Shown: positions 55,086-64,000 of the stretch, one piece after another
How the letters are laid out: each line of letters begins with the position of its first letter
How positions within the stretch are numbered: the first letter of the stretch is position 1
From: Erinaceus europaeus
Lineage: Eukaryota > Chordata > Mammalia > Eulipotyphla > Erinaceidae
DNA: 64,000 nt
Assembly (NCBI RefSeq): GCF_950295315.1
Contig: NC_080175.1
Location: forward strand, 64,691,353-64,755,352
Direction: 5' to 3'
Notes under the pieces: model-generated
Databases searched by the model: none
Seen by the model: only the letters and a program-made list of their open reading frames with translations
What the model was told of the DNA's origin: nothing
Program-made: the position numbers and the translations under genes

Positions 55086-55295
55086 ACTTTTTTTTTTAAA
55101 TTGAGACAGAGACTGGGAGAAAAGGGATAGATAGAGAAAATGACAAAAAGAGACACCCACCAGCAGCATTGCTTCACTACTCTTGAAGCCCCTTTTCCGC
55201 CAGCCCCTATGTCAATGAGGACTGGAGGTTTCAACCTGAGTCTTTACCATTGTAACACATGTGCTTTACCAGATATGTTACCCTCCTGCCCAGAC
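55086..55295 (-). mobile_element. SINE-B, diverged
   Basis: AAATTGAGACAGAGACTGGG, CAGCATTGCTTCACTACTC, GAGGTTTCAACCTGAGTC and CACATGTGCTTTACCAG in reverse SINE-B order. Confidence 0.72.
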
Positions 55296-55743
55296 AGTTT
55301 TCTAGACTATGTTTCTAACTTTAGGTATGCTAATCTACAGAGCACTGTCATGTTAAAACCTAGAATTATAAGAACAAAAACAAATGCAAATCTCTTACTA
55401 TCCATGTAGATAACTTTAGAACTTTTTATTATGGTATTGATTCTAAAAACATGAATATCATTGTAATAATCTCACTTTGAAAAGTCATTTAAAGTCAAAT
55501 GCAATCCATAAAAGTTGCTGTTACTTTTGCTACTAAGGCAACTTCTTTTACACTTAAATTGAATGTCAAAGACAGTGCTACATGTTGATAATATAATGAC
55601 AAAAGCCTGGTAGTTTTCTTTACAGAATGTTTGTATTCTACTGTGAAAAATAACAATAATTATCAGTTGAGTACTGACAAATATTTCACTAAATACTATT
55701 TGTGTTAAGTGAGGTAATGTAGATACAGAGAAGTAATGTGCTT
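55296..55743. other. Unique AT-rich DNA
   Basis: No feature recognised. Confidence 0.5.
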
Positions 55744-55760
55744 AAGATCTCATGATTTTT

Positions 55761-56029
55761 TAAAATATTTATTTATTTTCCCTTTTGTTGCCCTTTTTGT
55801 TTAACATTATTGTGGTTATTGATGTCATTATTGTTGGATAGGACAGAAAGAAGTGGAGAGAGGAGGGGAAGACAGGGGGAGAGGAAGACAGACACCTGCA
55901 GACCTGCCTCACCTCCTGTGAAGCAACTCCCCTGCAGGTGGAGAGCCAGGGCCTGGAACTGGATCCTTAAGCTGATTCTTGGGCTTTGTGCCACCTGCGC
56001 TTAATCCACTGAGCTACCGCCCAAGTCCC
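55761..56029 (-). mobile_element. SINE-A, short form
   Basis: Complete reverse copy ending in the head complement CTGAGCTACCGCCCAAGTCC. AAGATCTCATGATTTTT (55744-55760) and AAGATCTCATGGTTTTT (56030-56046) differ at one base. Confidence 0.95.
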
Positions 56030-56046
56030 AAGATCTCATGGTTTTT

Positions 56047-56912
56047 AAAGTAGAATACAAACTCCAAAATTTATGTATGTAGGTATCCCAGTATTTTTTT
56101 TTATTTCACCAACAGGTGTGATTTTCATATTTTATGATTTAACCATGATTTTTGGTACGAAGTAAACTTATTTAATTAATTTGCCCATATTCAATTTTAA
56201 ATTATGTACTATTTTTAACAATAAAATATGCTTTATACCTTAATCCTCTTCTCCATTTTATGACAAAACTGCATTTTTCTCACAAGTAGTTTTTAAAAAC
56301 CTTCTTTTTTGTTTAAAGTTGAAATTATTTGTTAAACAATGAATAAACAGTGCCATCTTCTGTTGGTGTTTTATTCAACAATTGGGAATGTAGAAAGATT
56401 GGGTTAATACAGATCAACAAAATGAAGGAAATAATTTGTAGATTTTACTATCTTGGCATAATGCACTACATCTGAACACTTGCAAAAAGGTTAATTATGT
56501 GAAAGGCCTCTTGGGGCAAAGACATGTTTAAAACAGTTCTGTGTGATTAATTACCCGAAACCTTTGAATATCCATTCAAACAATGGAAAGGAGAGGATCA
56601 GAGGAAGACAAATGGTAGAAACAGGTGGCAAATATTTGTAACTATTTGGTGTTAACTGTTGTAGATCTAAAAATAGTTAATATCCTGTTTTTGTACTAAA
56701 AGTTAACCCTTTAATTTACACACACACACACACACACTTTAACAAATGCATGGTTCACACAGGAAAATTCAGCAGTTAGTTGTTAAAGGATAAAAGTGGA
56801 AAAATAAATAAGAGGAAATTTTTAAATAAGCTTTGAAGTTTCAACACAAATTAGTTTTGTGCTTCATGTAGTTTGGAAATTCCAAACCTAAAGCCAGAAA
56901 AGTAACTTAAAT
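56047..56912. other. Repeat-free unique DNA
   Basis: About 870 bp with no interspersed repeat apart from a (CA)n run at 56718-56738. It includes several AT-rich homeodomain-type cores such as GGTTAATTATG. Confidence 0.5.
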
Positions 56913-56927
56913 AAAAAGTACTAGATT

Positions 56928-57227
56928 GGGAGTCGGGCTGTAGCGCAGCGGGTTAAGCGCAGGTGGTGCAAAGCACAAGGACCGGCATAAGGATCCCGGT
57001 TCGAACCCCGGATCCCCACCTGCAGGGGAGTTGCTTCACAGGCGGTGAAGCAGGTCTGCAGGTGTCTATCTTTCTCTCCCCCTCTCTGTCTTCCCCTCCT
57101 CTCTCCATTTCTCTCTGTCTTATCCAACAACTAAAACAACAAGGGTAACAAAAGGGAATAAATAAATAAAATAAATATTAAAAAAAAATTTAAAAAACTC
57201 TCCAAGAGAGTTCATTTCTTAAAAAAA
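56928..57227 (+). mobile_element. SINE-A, near-consensus, with extra 3' segment
   Basis: Box A TAGCGCAGCGGG and box B GGTTCGAACCCC are intact. After the A-rich tail comes ACTCTCCAAGAGAGTTCATT and a second A-run. AAAAAGTACTAGATT (56913-56927) and AAAAAGTGCTAGATT (57228-57242) bracket everything, so the extra segment came in with the SINE. It looks like a 3' flank carried from the source locus. Confidence 0.95.
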
Positions 57228-57488
57228 AAAAAGTGCTAGATTTTTTATTTAGCTAAAGTGAATATATCTTAAGGACATTGATATTTATAATAAAACTATT
57301 TTTTTTCAAATCTATATCATTTCTATATAGTACTGATTTCTCAAAAGATAAAAATAATCTAAAGAATTTTATAAAAATGAATACAATCTATTTTTTAAAA
57401 GTCTATATATTGGATCAAGATTGCATAAGACATTTGAGTTGCTTTTAAATATGTTTAAAAATAATATATCTTGATAAGATTTTAAACT

Positions 57489-57620
57489 TTGGGGGCCAAG
57501 TGGTGGCACACCTGGTTAAGCACACATGTTACAGTGCACAAGGACTCAAGTTTAAGCCCCTGGTCCCCATCTGCAGGGGGAAAGCTTCACAAGTGCTGAA
57601 GCAGAGCTACAGGTCTCTTC

Positions 57621-57655
<35 letters not shown>

Positions 57656-57729
57656 CCTCCTTTCTTAATTTCTCTCTGTCTCTATCAAATAATAAGTAAG
57701 TAAATAAAATAAAAACAATTTAAAAATTA
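57489..57729 (+). mobile_element. SINE-B, sense, perfect 13-bp duplication
   Basis: GGGGGCCAAGTGGTGGCAC, box B near AAGTTTAAGCCCC, GCTTCACAAGTGCTGAAGC, a TC/TATC-rich block and an AATA tail. AAGATTTTAAACT at 57476-57488 and 57730-57742. Confidence 0.95.
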
Positions 57730-57742
57730 AAGATTTTAAACT

Positions 57743-58094
57743 GTTTTTGTCTAGTAGCAGTCTCAGTAATATAGCAAGAAGTAATGTTTTTGAAATCCAG
57801 GTAAGATACTTTAGAAAGTGAAGTAATCAAAGCTAAATCATTGGTAGTTTAGTGGGCAGGAGCATTCTTATCGATAAAACTGCAAAGAGATAGAAAAAAA
57901 ACATTAATTAAAGGAATATTCATTCTATGATTTGAAAAGCTTAATTTAAGGAAGGCTGTTCACTCTGTATAGTCAATTTGCTAATGAAGAGATAAATAAC
58001 TGGTAGGGATGAGTAAATACATGCAGATAGAATCTAAAGGACTATTTACAAGGTACTTTCCATGCGGTCTTTCCTTTCTTCTAACCCTCTTCCT
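57743..58094. other. Unique AT-rich DNA
   Basis: No feature recognised. Confidence 0.5.
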
Positions 58095-58215
58095 TCTTTT
58101 TTTTCCCTTTAATAGAGGCAGGGAAGCAGAGAGAATAGAAGACACCACAACACTGTTTCCTTCAGTATGATCAAGGTTGGACTCAAATATATGTTTCCCT
58201 CACTGTTCAAGTCAA
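58095..58215 (-). mobile_element. SINE-C-like remnant
   Basis: TTTCCCTTTAATAGAGGCAG, GAAGACACCACAACACTG and CAAGGTTGGACTCAAATATA resemble a diverged SINE-C. Confidence 0.45.
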
Positions 58216-59689
58216 TAATTATACTGGATTTCTTTGTAGATCTATATCTTAAAGAATTCTAATTTTATTCTGAGGATTTAATGTGGATTCTGTTATCAGC
58301 CTCTCCATGATTATCATTTTCTTGTGGAATCTCTCCAAAGGGTTCTAAAATTCACCAAGCACTTTAATTCATATAAATTGTTGATTTTATCTAATATTCA
58401 TGAATCACTTCTGGATAGAGATGGGCAAAGTTACAAGAAATTAATGAGAAAAATGATTCATGTGACTTCAAGATATTGAATGTTGATATTTGAGATGTGA
58501 AAAGTCACTGGGATAGAAATTAACAATCCTGTGTTTATTTCTTAGTATTTCATGTCCAGGTCCTTAGTTGATTCCTGCTGTGTGCCAACATACATTGTCT
58601 AGTTCACATTATTTCAGGATACTGTAAGTTGATTTAAATGTGTGGAACCCAGTAGAAAAGCTTATATGTCATATTAGTTTAGTTTATCCAACTCAAATTA
58701 CCAACACTATGTGATAAGGTTATGAAAACAAAACAAAATACTAATCATAGGACAATTAGAAAACAGATATCTGAAATCAAATTAGCAAAGCCTTTATTTT
58801 AAATGTTATATTTAACCTTTTAAAATAGAAAATGTCAAATAATGTTCACTTCAAATAGCATAAATTAGTGGAAGGATAAATAGCTGCTCTTTGTTAAAAA
58901 CAATTTAATCTACAGTCAATGGTTTTGAGGGACATATAGCCTCCATTTAAAAATCCTCAAGCAGCAATATATATGTGTCAGGAATGAACACCTAGGAAAG
59001 AAAATTTTGAACTAAATCAAAACTGGTGAAGGACACGTGTTATATATCATAGATAACTAAGTGTTCACCAAAATGTTATTGTACAACAATTATATACCTC
59101 AAAGTAAAAGTGTGTAATACACCCCCCTCCCGTGATTAGACTTAGACCTAATTAGTCTGGCATTTTATTATAATGGACTAAAGAAGATATCACAAATTCT
59201 CTAATCATATATTTATTACTTTGGACTAGATACCCACCTCTCCTACCCCTTACATCACTTCCCTCAATCATTCTTTTATTTATTTATTTATTTATTTATA
59301 AAAAGGAAACACTGACAAAACCATCAATCAGTGTATCTACTCAATTAACTATACAAAATGGAGTAAGATATATTCTTTAACTTTTTCAGTCTCTTCTAAC
59401 AGAGCATCAACATTATTGTTACCTTTTGATAAGCTTTAGAAAAAACACTATACAAAAGTCCAAGAGATAAACTGACAAAACATTTATCAACTAAAGGACA
59501 GTTATTGTCACTATGATAATCTTTATTAGACTTATCAAAAAAGTAAATGCAGAAAAATTGAGGCTAAGACTCCACAAAATTTTTAGTATATTTTCTCCAT
59601 AACTTGAGGCCAGATCCTATATACCCAATACTGGTTTGGATACAAGAAATGACAGCACTTTAACAACTGGGAGAAAGTCTAAGCTCCCC
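58216..59689. other. Mostly unique AT-rich DNA
   Basis: A (TTTA)n run at 59276-59300 is followed by AAAAGGAAACACTGACAAAA, which matches the reverse complement of the L1 3' terminus for about 25 bp. No other feature recognised. Confidence 0.45.
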
Positions 59690-61895
59690 AAATAAAGAAG
59701 TAACTATAAAAGCCGAATAAGGGCAATAAACTAACTTACTTAATGAGGGCCATTTTAGACACTATCAGGGCATGTCATCACCCTAAGTCTTAAATAGGAA
59801 ATCCTTGATTTCCCCAATAGATAATATGGACCTAGACCTTTAATAGATCTCTCTTTCTACCATCACTGGCCAAACACATTAGGAATGTCACCATAAGCTC
59901 TTTTGTGGGATTCTTCAAGAATATACTGTGAACTAGCAATGGTAGAGTCTGCCCCATCTGAGAAAGACTGGTTCTGAAAGGGGTACAACCTAGAGTGTTC
60001 CCAGCTGTGACTATGGACTATGAATTCAGTCTGACAGAAACTCAGAGGTTGTACAGACTCCAGTACTAAATATGTATAGATATGGTCCCTGGGTTAGATC
60101 ATTGTGGTAAACATTTAATTGCATTATATATTTTCTTCAAGTTTGTGAGCAACTCTCTGGCCTAATGGTGCTTCCTAGTTCTACTCTCAGCTCTGACCTC
60201 ATCTTCCCAGACAATATTTCTAATCTACCCCAGTGTTAGCGATCTTGCTCTGGCAAGTATTACTAAGACTGAGACATTTTGGAACATAGCCAAAATAATC
60301 TTCCTAACTTCCTTCCATGCTAAATTCTCTACTTGCATCTGCTCTATGTCAGGAGCTGAGCTAGCCCCACTGAATGACAAGGTCATGGTGTGGTTAGGGG
60401 AGCTGCAAGGCAGCCCCTCTAAAGTGAAGTTATGATGGTCCCCCTTAGCTGGGGATGAATTGCTTTCAGTTTCAGCATTCTAATTCCAGTAAAAGGATAC
60501 AGAAGTCTAAGAGCAGTTAATGATTCTTCCTCAAATTGCCCAATATCTTGTAATGGCCCTAAAAATGTTACTATTAGCAAATTCTTTGATTGGCTACAGA
60601 TGAAACCTGTTACACAGGATTATTCACCACATACTTCTGTTGCCAAAGTAAGGCAAGTAAAAATGCTATTAGGACATAGTTCAATACTTGATACAAGAAA
60701 ATAAAACAGAGCATTGGCTGCTTGACTATGAATAGAGTTAAATATCTACATAGCTTAAATTTTAATTTGCTTGCTTTAAATGATAAACATTATTGTTACC
60801 TTTGAATCTGGATAGGAATGTCTCCCACCTTTAAGCATGAATAAATATTATTTTAACATGACATTTTATTTATAGAATATTTTCTTAGAATAAGAATAGA
60901 CATTCTATTGTAACAGGAAAAAGTACAGCATTTATCGAAACTGAAACCATGGTAAAATGTCAGTTAATTGGAATGTATGATGCACAATATTATGTAACCC
61001 ATTATTGTACAAAAATATATAATTACTCTGCAATAAATTTTCAGGCAGATAGAATTCCGCCTTGCACTTGTAAACACAAGTCCTTGGTATTTTTCTCTCA
61101 CCTGCTGACAGAGCCTTTCCTTGAGAAGACTTTGAACCTGTTTAGGCTGGACGCTGGCAGCTCTATTCCTACTTTAATGCTCCTGTTTATTATACATTTT
61201 GTCTTGCTTTCCATTCTACTGCCTTTTAGCCATCAGACTGAAGATGATTTCACCCTGACTTCCTTGAGTAGATGACCTCACCAATGCTTCCTGGAATCTC
61301 ACCTCTTCTGTGCCCTACTGCCACTAGGGAAAGATAGAAACAGGCTGGGCATATGTATTGACCTGCTAAAATCCATGTCCAGTGGAGAAGCCGTTACAGC
61401 AATCAGAACTGCCACCTTCTACATCCGAAAAAAAAATTTGGTCCATATTCCCAGAGGTGCAAATGATAGGGAAAAAAACCAAAGGCTTCTATACCCTCAT
61501 TCCACCAAGACTGGAAGTGTTGATTACCAGGAATCTTATTTTTATAGTATCAATGAAAGGGAAGTGACTGTGGAAAATACCAGAGAAAACCAGGCATGCT
61601 TTTGCTTATCTGAAAGAGAAGTTAAAAAGAGAGAAAGACTTTTGAAAGTAGTAATAGGTGTAGGGGTGAACTAGAAAGGAAGTAAAGGCAGGACCATTAA
61701 AAATTGGTAAAAAAAATTATGTATATAGATATAGATAATTATGGAATCAGCCCCTATTGGTGATTTTGGAAGACCTACTACAATTTCCAGTGGAAAAGAT
61801 GGGACACATAACTCTGGTAATGGGAACTGCATGGGATTATACCCACATTATCCTACAATGTTGTAAATCAATATTCAATATCTAATAAAAATAAA
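59690..61895 (+). mobile_element. Older L1 3' UTR, split by a solo LTR
   Basis: The part at 59690-60346 follows the L1 3' UTR order (AAGCCGAATAAGGGCAATAA, ACACTATCAGGGCATGTC, CTTCCCAGACAATATTTC, TTGCATCTGCTCTA). It resumes after the LTR at 61160 (GCTCTATTCCTACTTTAATG) through CCTGGAATCTCACCTCTTC and GTCCAGTGGAGAAGC to a CTAATAAAAATAAATT end. The target equals the L1 position where young copies read CATCTGCACTATTCTAGCC. Confidence 0.82.
60347..61159. mobile_element. Solo LTR inserted in an old L1
   Basis: An 813-bp insertion beginning TGTCAGGAGCTGAGC and ending GACGCTGGCA. GCTCTA is duplicated at 60341-60346 and 61160-61165, and removing the insertion restores L1 continuity. TG...CA ends and a 6-bp duplication indicate an LTR. 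AATAAA is present on the plus strand near 60841 and 61031, so sense orientation is likely but not certain. No viral genes inside. A 108-codon frame starting at 60949 has no recognised domain. Confidence 0.72.
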
Positions 61896-61904
61896 TTATA
61901 TATA

Positions 61905-62015
61905 TGGAGAGAGAGCCCATAGCAGTGATGTTTCCTTTAATGCCATGGGGGTACAGGCTCAAACCTGGGCCATGGCAAAGAAGTTTAATGTGGACAGCAT
62001 AATACTTGACCTATG
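61905..62015 (-). mobile_element. SINE-like remnant
   Basis: GGAGAGAGAGCCCATAGC, then GGCTCAAACCTGGGCCATGG (box B complement) suggests a short decayed SINE. Confidence 0.4.
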
Positions 62016-62029
62016 AATGTATTGTGAAA

Positions 62030-62715
62030 TAAATTATTTTATAGTTGAACAATGTTAAATATCTATAATAAAGAAAGAGAGAAAAACAAGACCTGTAACT
62101 GTTGTAAATTAACTTAAGAAGAGGTATGGGGGTTGGGGCTGCTTGTGGTGCATATAGAAGAATTCACAGCGGGAGCTGGGAACTGGTTTAATCAATATTC
62201 AGTTTATTAGGGTGAAACAGGTAAAAGGCAAAATAAGCAATTATCATCAAGGGTTAAGCGTATGCTAGGTCTATAAAGTCTGAATATGGTTATCAAAGTT
62301 TAGTCCCATAAGATAAACAATTATAAGCTCTGGTAAAGGTTGCTCATGGCTATAGAAGGGTCTTAAAAGTTTACTGGCTAGCAGAGTCACAGGTGTTCAG
62401 TTTCCAGGAGAAGCAGCCATGGCAGATACCTGACCAGAAGAAGCTTCTGACCAGAAGCAGCAGCAGCAACCAGCCAAAGAGGCTCATGTGCTCAAAGTCC
62501 CTTGCTTTTTATACAGTCCCTTCTCTGAAGCACCTCTTCAGGGTGAGGTCATTTGTATGCTAATAGTCCCAAACTCCTGCTGGGGTCACCACATGCAACA
62601 CTATTTCGTCACTTGTGAAGCTTCACCTTTGCTGGTGGGGGATGTGGAGTTTGAACCCAGGTCTCTGTGCACTCTAATGTGTGCACTTAACCAGAAATGC
62701 CACTAGTCAGCCCAT
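62030..62715 (-). mobile_element. SINE-B, split by a solo LTR
   Basis: The tail-side part at 62030-62099 (AAAGAAAGAGAGAAAAAC, AGACCTGTAAC) and the head-side part at 62594-62715 (TGCAACACTATTTCGTCAC, TTTGAACCCAGGTCTC, GTGTGCACTTAACCAG) join into one reverse SINE-B when the LTR is removed. Confidence 0.8.
62100..62593 (-). mobile_element. Solo LTR, reverse orientation, in a SINE-B
   Basis: 494 bp. On the minus strand it begins TGTGGTGACCCCAGC and ends TTAATTTACAACA. TGTAAC (62094-62099) and TGCAAC (62594-62599) are the target duplication with one mismatch, which matches the SINE sequence. Minus-strand TATAAAAA (complement of 62506-62513) and AATAAA (complement of 62203-62208) give a normal LTR promoter and polyadenylation layout. 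No internal viral sequence. Confidence 0.88.
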
Positions 62716-62739
62716 ACTGGATCAAAATATTCACATAAA

Positions 62740-62850
62740 GAAGAAAGTGGCAGAGGGACAGAGGTAAAAATACTTTCAATGAAGCCTCTCCCAGTGCCCT
62801 GAGGTGGTGGACTTGACCTTAGGCCATATGCATGAACTTAAGTCTTGTGC
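62740..62850 (-). mobile_element. Possible SINE remnant
   Basis: GGCAGAGGGACAGAGGTA and TGGACTTGACCTTAGGCC are weakly SINE-like. Confidence 0.3.
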
Positions 62851-63077
62851 ATAAAAGAAGACCATGATTGGTGATTGTCATCCTGGTTAACGTTTCTCCA
62901 CTCAAGAAACTTCTATGTTGATTTAACCAATTCAGATAGATCTTGTTTTAAATTAAACAGGCAAGCAACTTTATTTACATTTTTAACCTAAGTTTTCTCT
63001 CAGTAGGCATAACATAACATATTGAAATATTTAAGTGATGAAGATGTAGACACTATTAAGTGGGAAGGATTATCTTT

Positions 63078-63384
63078 TTTTTTTCTGTTTTTTATTTTTT
63101 TGCCCCCGGGGTTATTGCTGGGCTCGGTCCTAGAGGCCATTCTTTTCCATTTTGTTGTACTTTTGTTACTGTTGCCATTGATGTTGTTGGATAGCACAGA
63201 GAGAAATTGAGAGAGGAGGGGAGGCAGAGATGGGGAAAGAAAGATAGACAGCTGCAGACCTGCTTCACTGCTTGTGAAGAGACTTCCCTGCAAGTGGGGA
63301 GCTGGGGGCTCGAACCAGGACCATATGCCAGTTCTTGAGCTTCGCACCATGTACACCTAACCCGCTGCGCTACCGCCCGACATC
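63078..63384 (-). mobile_element. SINE-A, long form
   Basis: TTGCCCCCGGGGTTATTGC and CCTAGAGGCCATTC (shortened long-form module), CTGCAGACCTGCTTCAC, GGGGCTCGAACCAGGACC and the head complement CTGCGCTACCGCCCGAC. GAAGGATTATCTT and GAAGGGTTATTTT flank it. Confidence 0.93.
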
Positions 63385-63612
63385 AGAAGGGTTATTTTAT
63401 ACACATAGCAAGCAAGTTATATTTAAGTGACAAGAAGTAGCAGAGGGAAAGAAACTTTCAAGTATGTTGAATAAACTTATAATATCATTAGATTTTTCTA
63501 AACTCTTGCACATATATAGGTATCATGATTATTGAAGAAATATCTGGCTGTTGGAGTTGGCCATTTTCACTCTGCTGTTACTGCTTCTTCTATCTCTGTA
63601 AAAATACACTAC

Positions 63613-63938
63613 TAGGGTCGGGCTGTAGCTCTGTGGATTAGCGCACGTTGCTGCAAAGTGCAAGGACCCCGGTAAGGATCCTGGTTCGAGCCTGTGACTC
63701 CCCACCTGCAGGAGTGTTGTTTCACAAGCGCTGAAGCAGGTCTGCAGATGTCTATCTTTCTCTCCCCCTCTCTGTCTTCCCCCTCCTCTCTTGATTTCTC
63801 TCTGTCCTACCGAACAACAGGAATAGCAACAACAATAATAATAACAAGGGCAACAAAAATGGGAAAAAAGTGGCATCCAAGAGCAGTGGATTCATAGTCA
63901 AAGCACCAGGCCCCAACAATAACCCTTCAGGCAATGAA

Positions 63939-63983
<45 letters not shown>
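63613..63983 (+). mobile_element. SINE-A, long form, with AAAT tail
   Basis: GGGTCGGGCTGTAGCTCTG head, box B GGTTCGAGCCTG, TC block, AACAAGGGCAACAAAAATGG, module CCAAGAGCAGTGGATTCATA and a (AAAT)n tail at 63937-63983. AAAATACACTAC is repeated exactly at 63601-63612 and 63984-63995. Confidence 0.95.
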
Positions 63984-63985
<2 letters not shown>

Positions 63986-64000
63986 AATACACTACAAATT

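Noticed and set aside
60949..61275. 108-codon open frame as a host gene
   Set aside because: It crosses from the solo LTR into the L1 3' UTR, so it is not an ancestral coding unit.

Overview
This window is AT-rich mammalian nuclear DNA with no host protein-coding gene that I can support. The longest open frames (375, 247 and 415 codons) belong to LINE-1 retrotransposons; the other short frames are shadows or low-complexity runs. The repeat content suggests a hedgehog (Erinaceidae) genome. It is dominated by an abundant tRNA-derived SINE with box A TAGCGCAGCGG and box B GGTTCGAACCC, plus two related SINEs and one young LINE-1 lineage. That lineage call is from memory of the SINE consensus, not from a search. 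The window reads as intergenic or deep intronic sequence.

Layout. 1-7 kb: unique DNA, an L1 3' end with an inverted front half, and several SINEs. 7-15 kb: mostly unique AT-rich DNA with a MIR-like relic, an ancient L1 broken by younger insertions (10.4-11.8 kb) and nested SINEs. 15.8-18.3 kb: a 5'-truncated L1 lying between the two inverted ends of a mariner-type miniature transposon. 18.7-24 kb: microsatellites, a 68-bp hairpin, and a 118-bp near-perfect inverted repeat. 25-26.4 kb: a second inverted L1 and a U1 snRNA pseudogene. 28.1-35.7 kb: one full-length L1 (5' UTR, ORF1, ORF2, 3' UTR, 16-bp target duplication), disabled by stops, frameshifts and a SINE. 35.7-36.4 kb: an LTR. 40.6-41.0 kb: a solo LTR. 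43.4-47.2 kb: a nest in which two L1 insertions share one target site, copied three times. 50-52 kb: older L1 pieces. 52-58 kb: SINEs around unique DNA. 59.7-62.7 kb: an old L1 split by a solo LTR, and a SINE split by another solo LTR. 63-64 kb: two more SINEs.

How the parts relate. The L1 elements are the autonomous machinery. The SINEs and the U1 pseudogene carry target-site duplications and A-rich tails (or traces of them) typical of L1-driven retroposition. At least three LTRs with TG...CA ends and 6-bp duplications record past endogenous retrovirus integrations that collapsed to solo LTRs. Insertion order can be read directly from nesting in several places. I saw no CRISPR array, operon, origin or undescribed gene system. 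The most informative items are the double insertion at one site, the twin-priming inversions, the split mariner ends, the solo LTRs and the recent inverted repeat.

Naming used below: SINE-A is the abundant tRNA-derived SINE (ERI-1-like by memory), with a short form and a long form carrying an extra 3' module. SINE-B is the relative with GA-rich or TC-rich spacer (ERI-2-like). SINE-C is a third tRNA-like family with box B near GGTTCAATCC. Boundaries without a stated target duplication are approximate.
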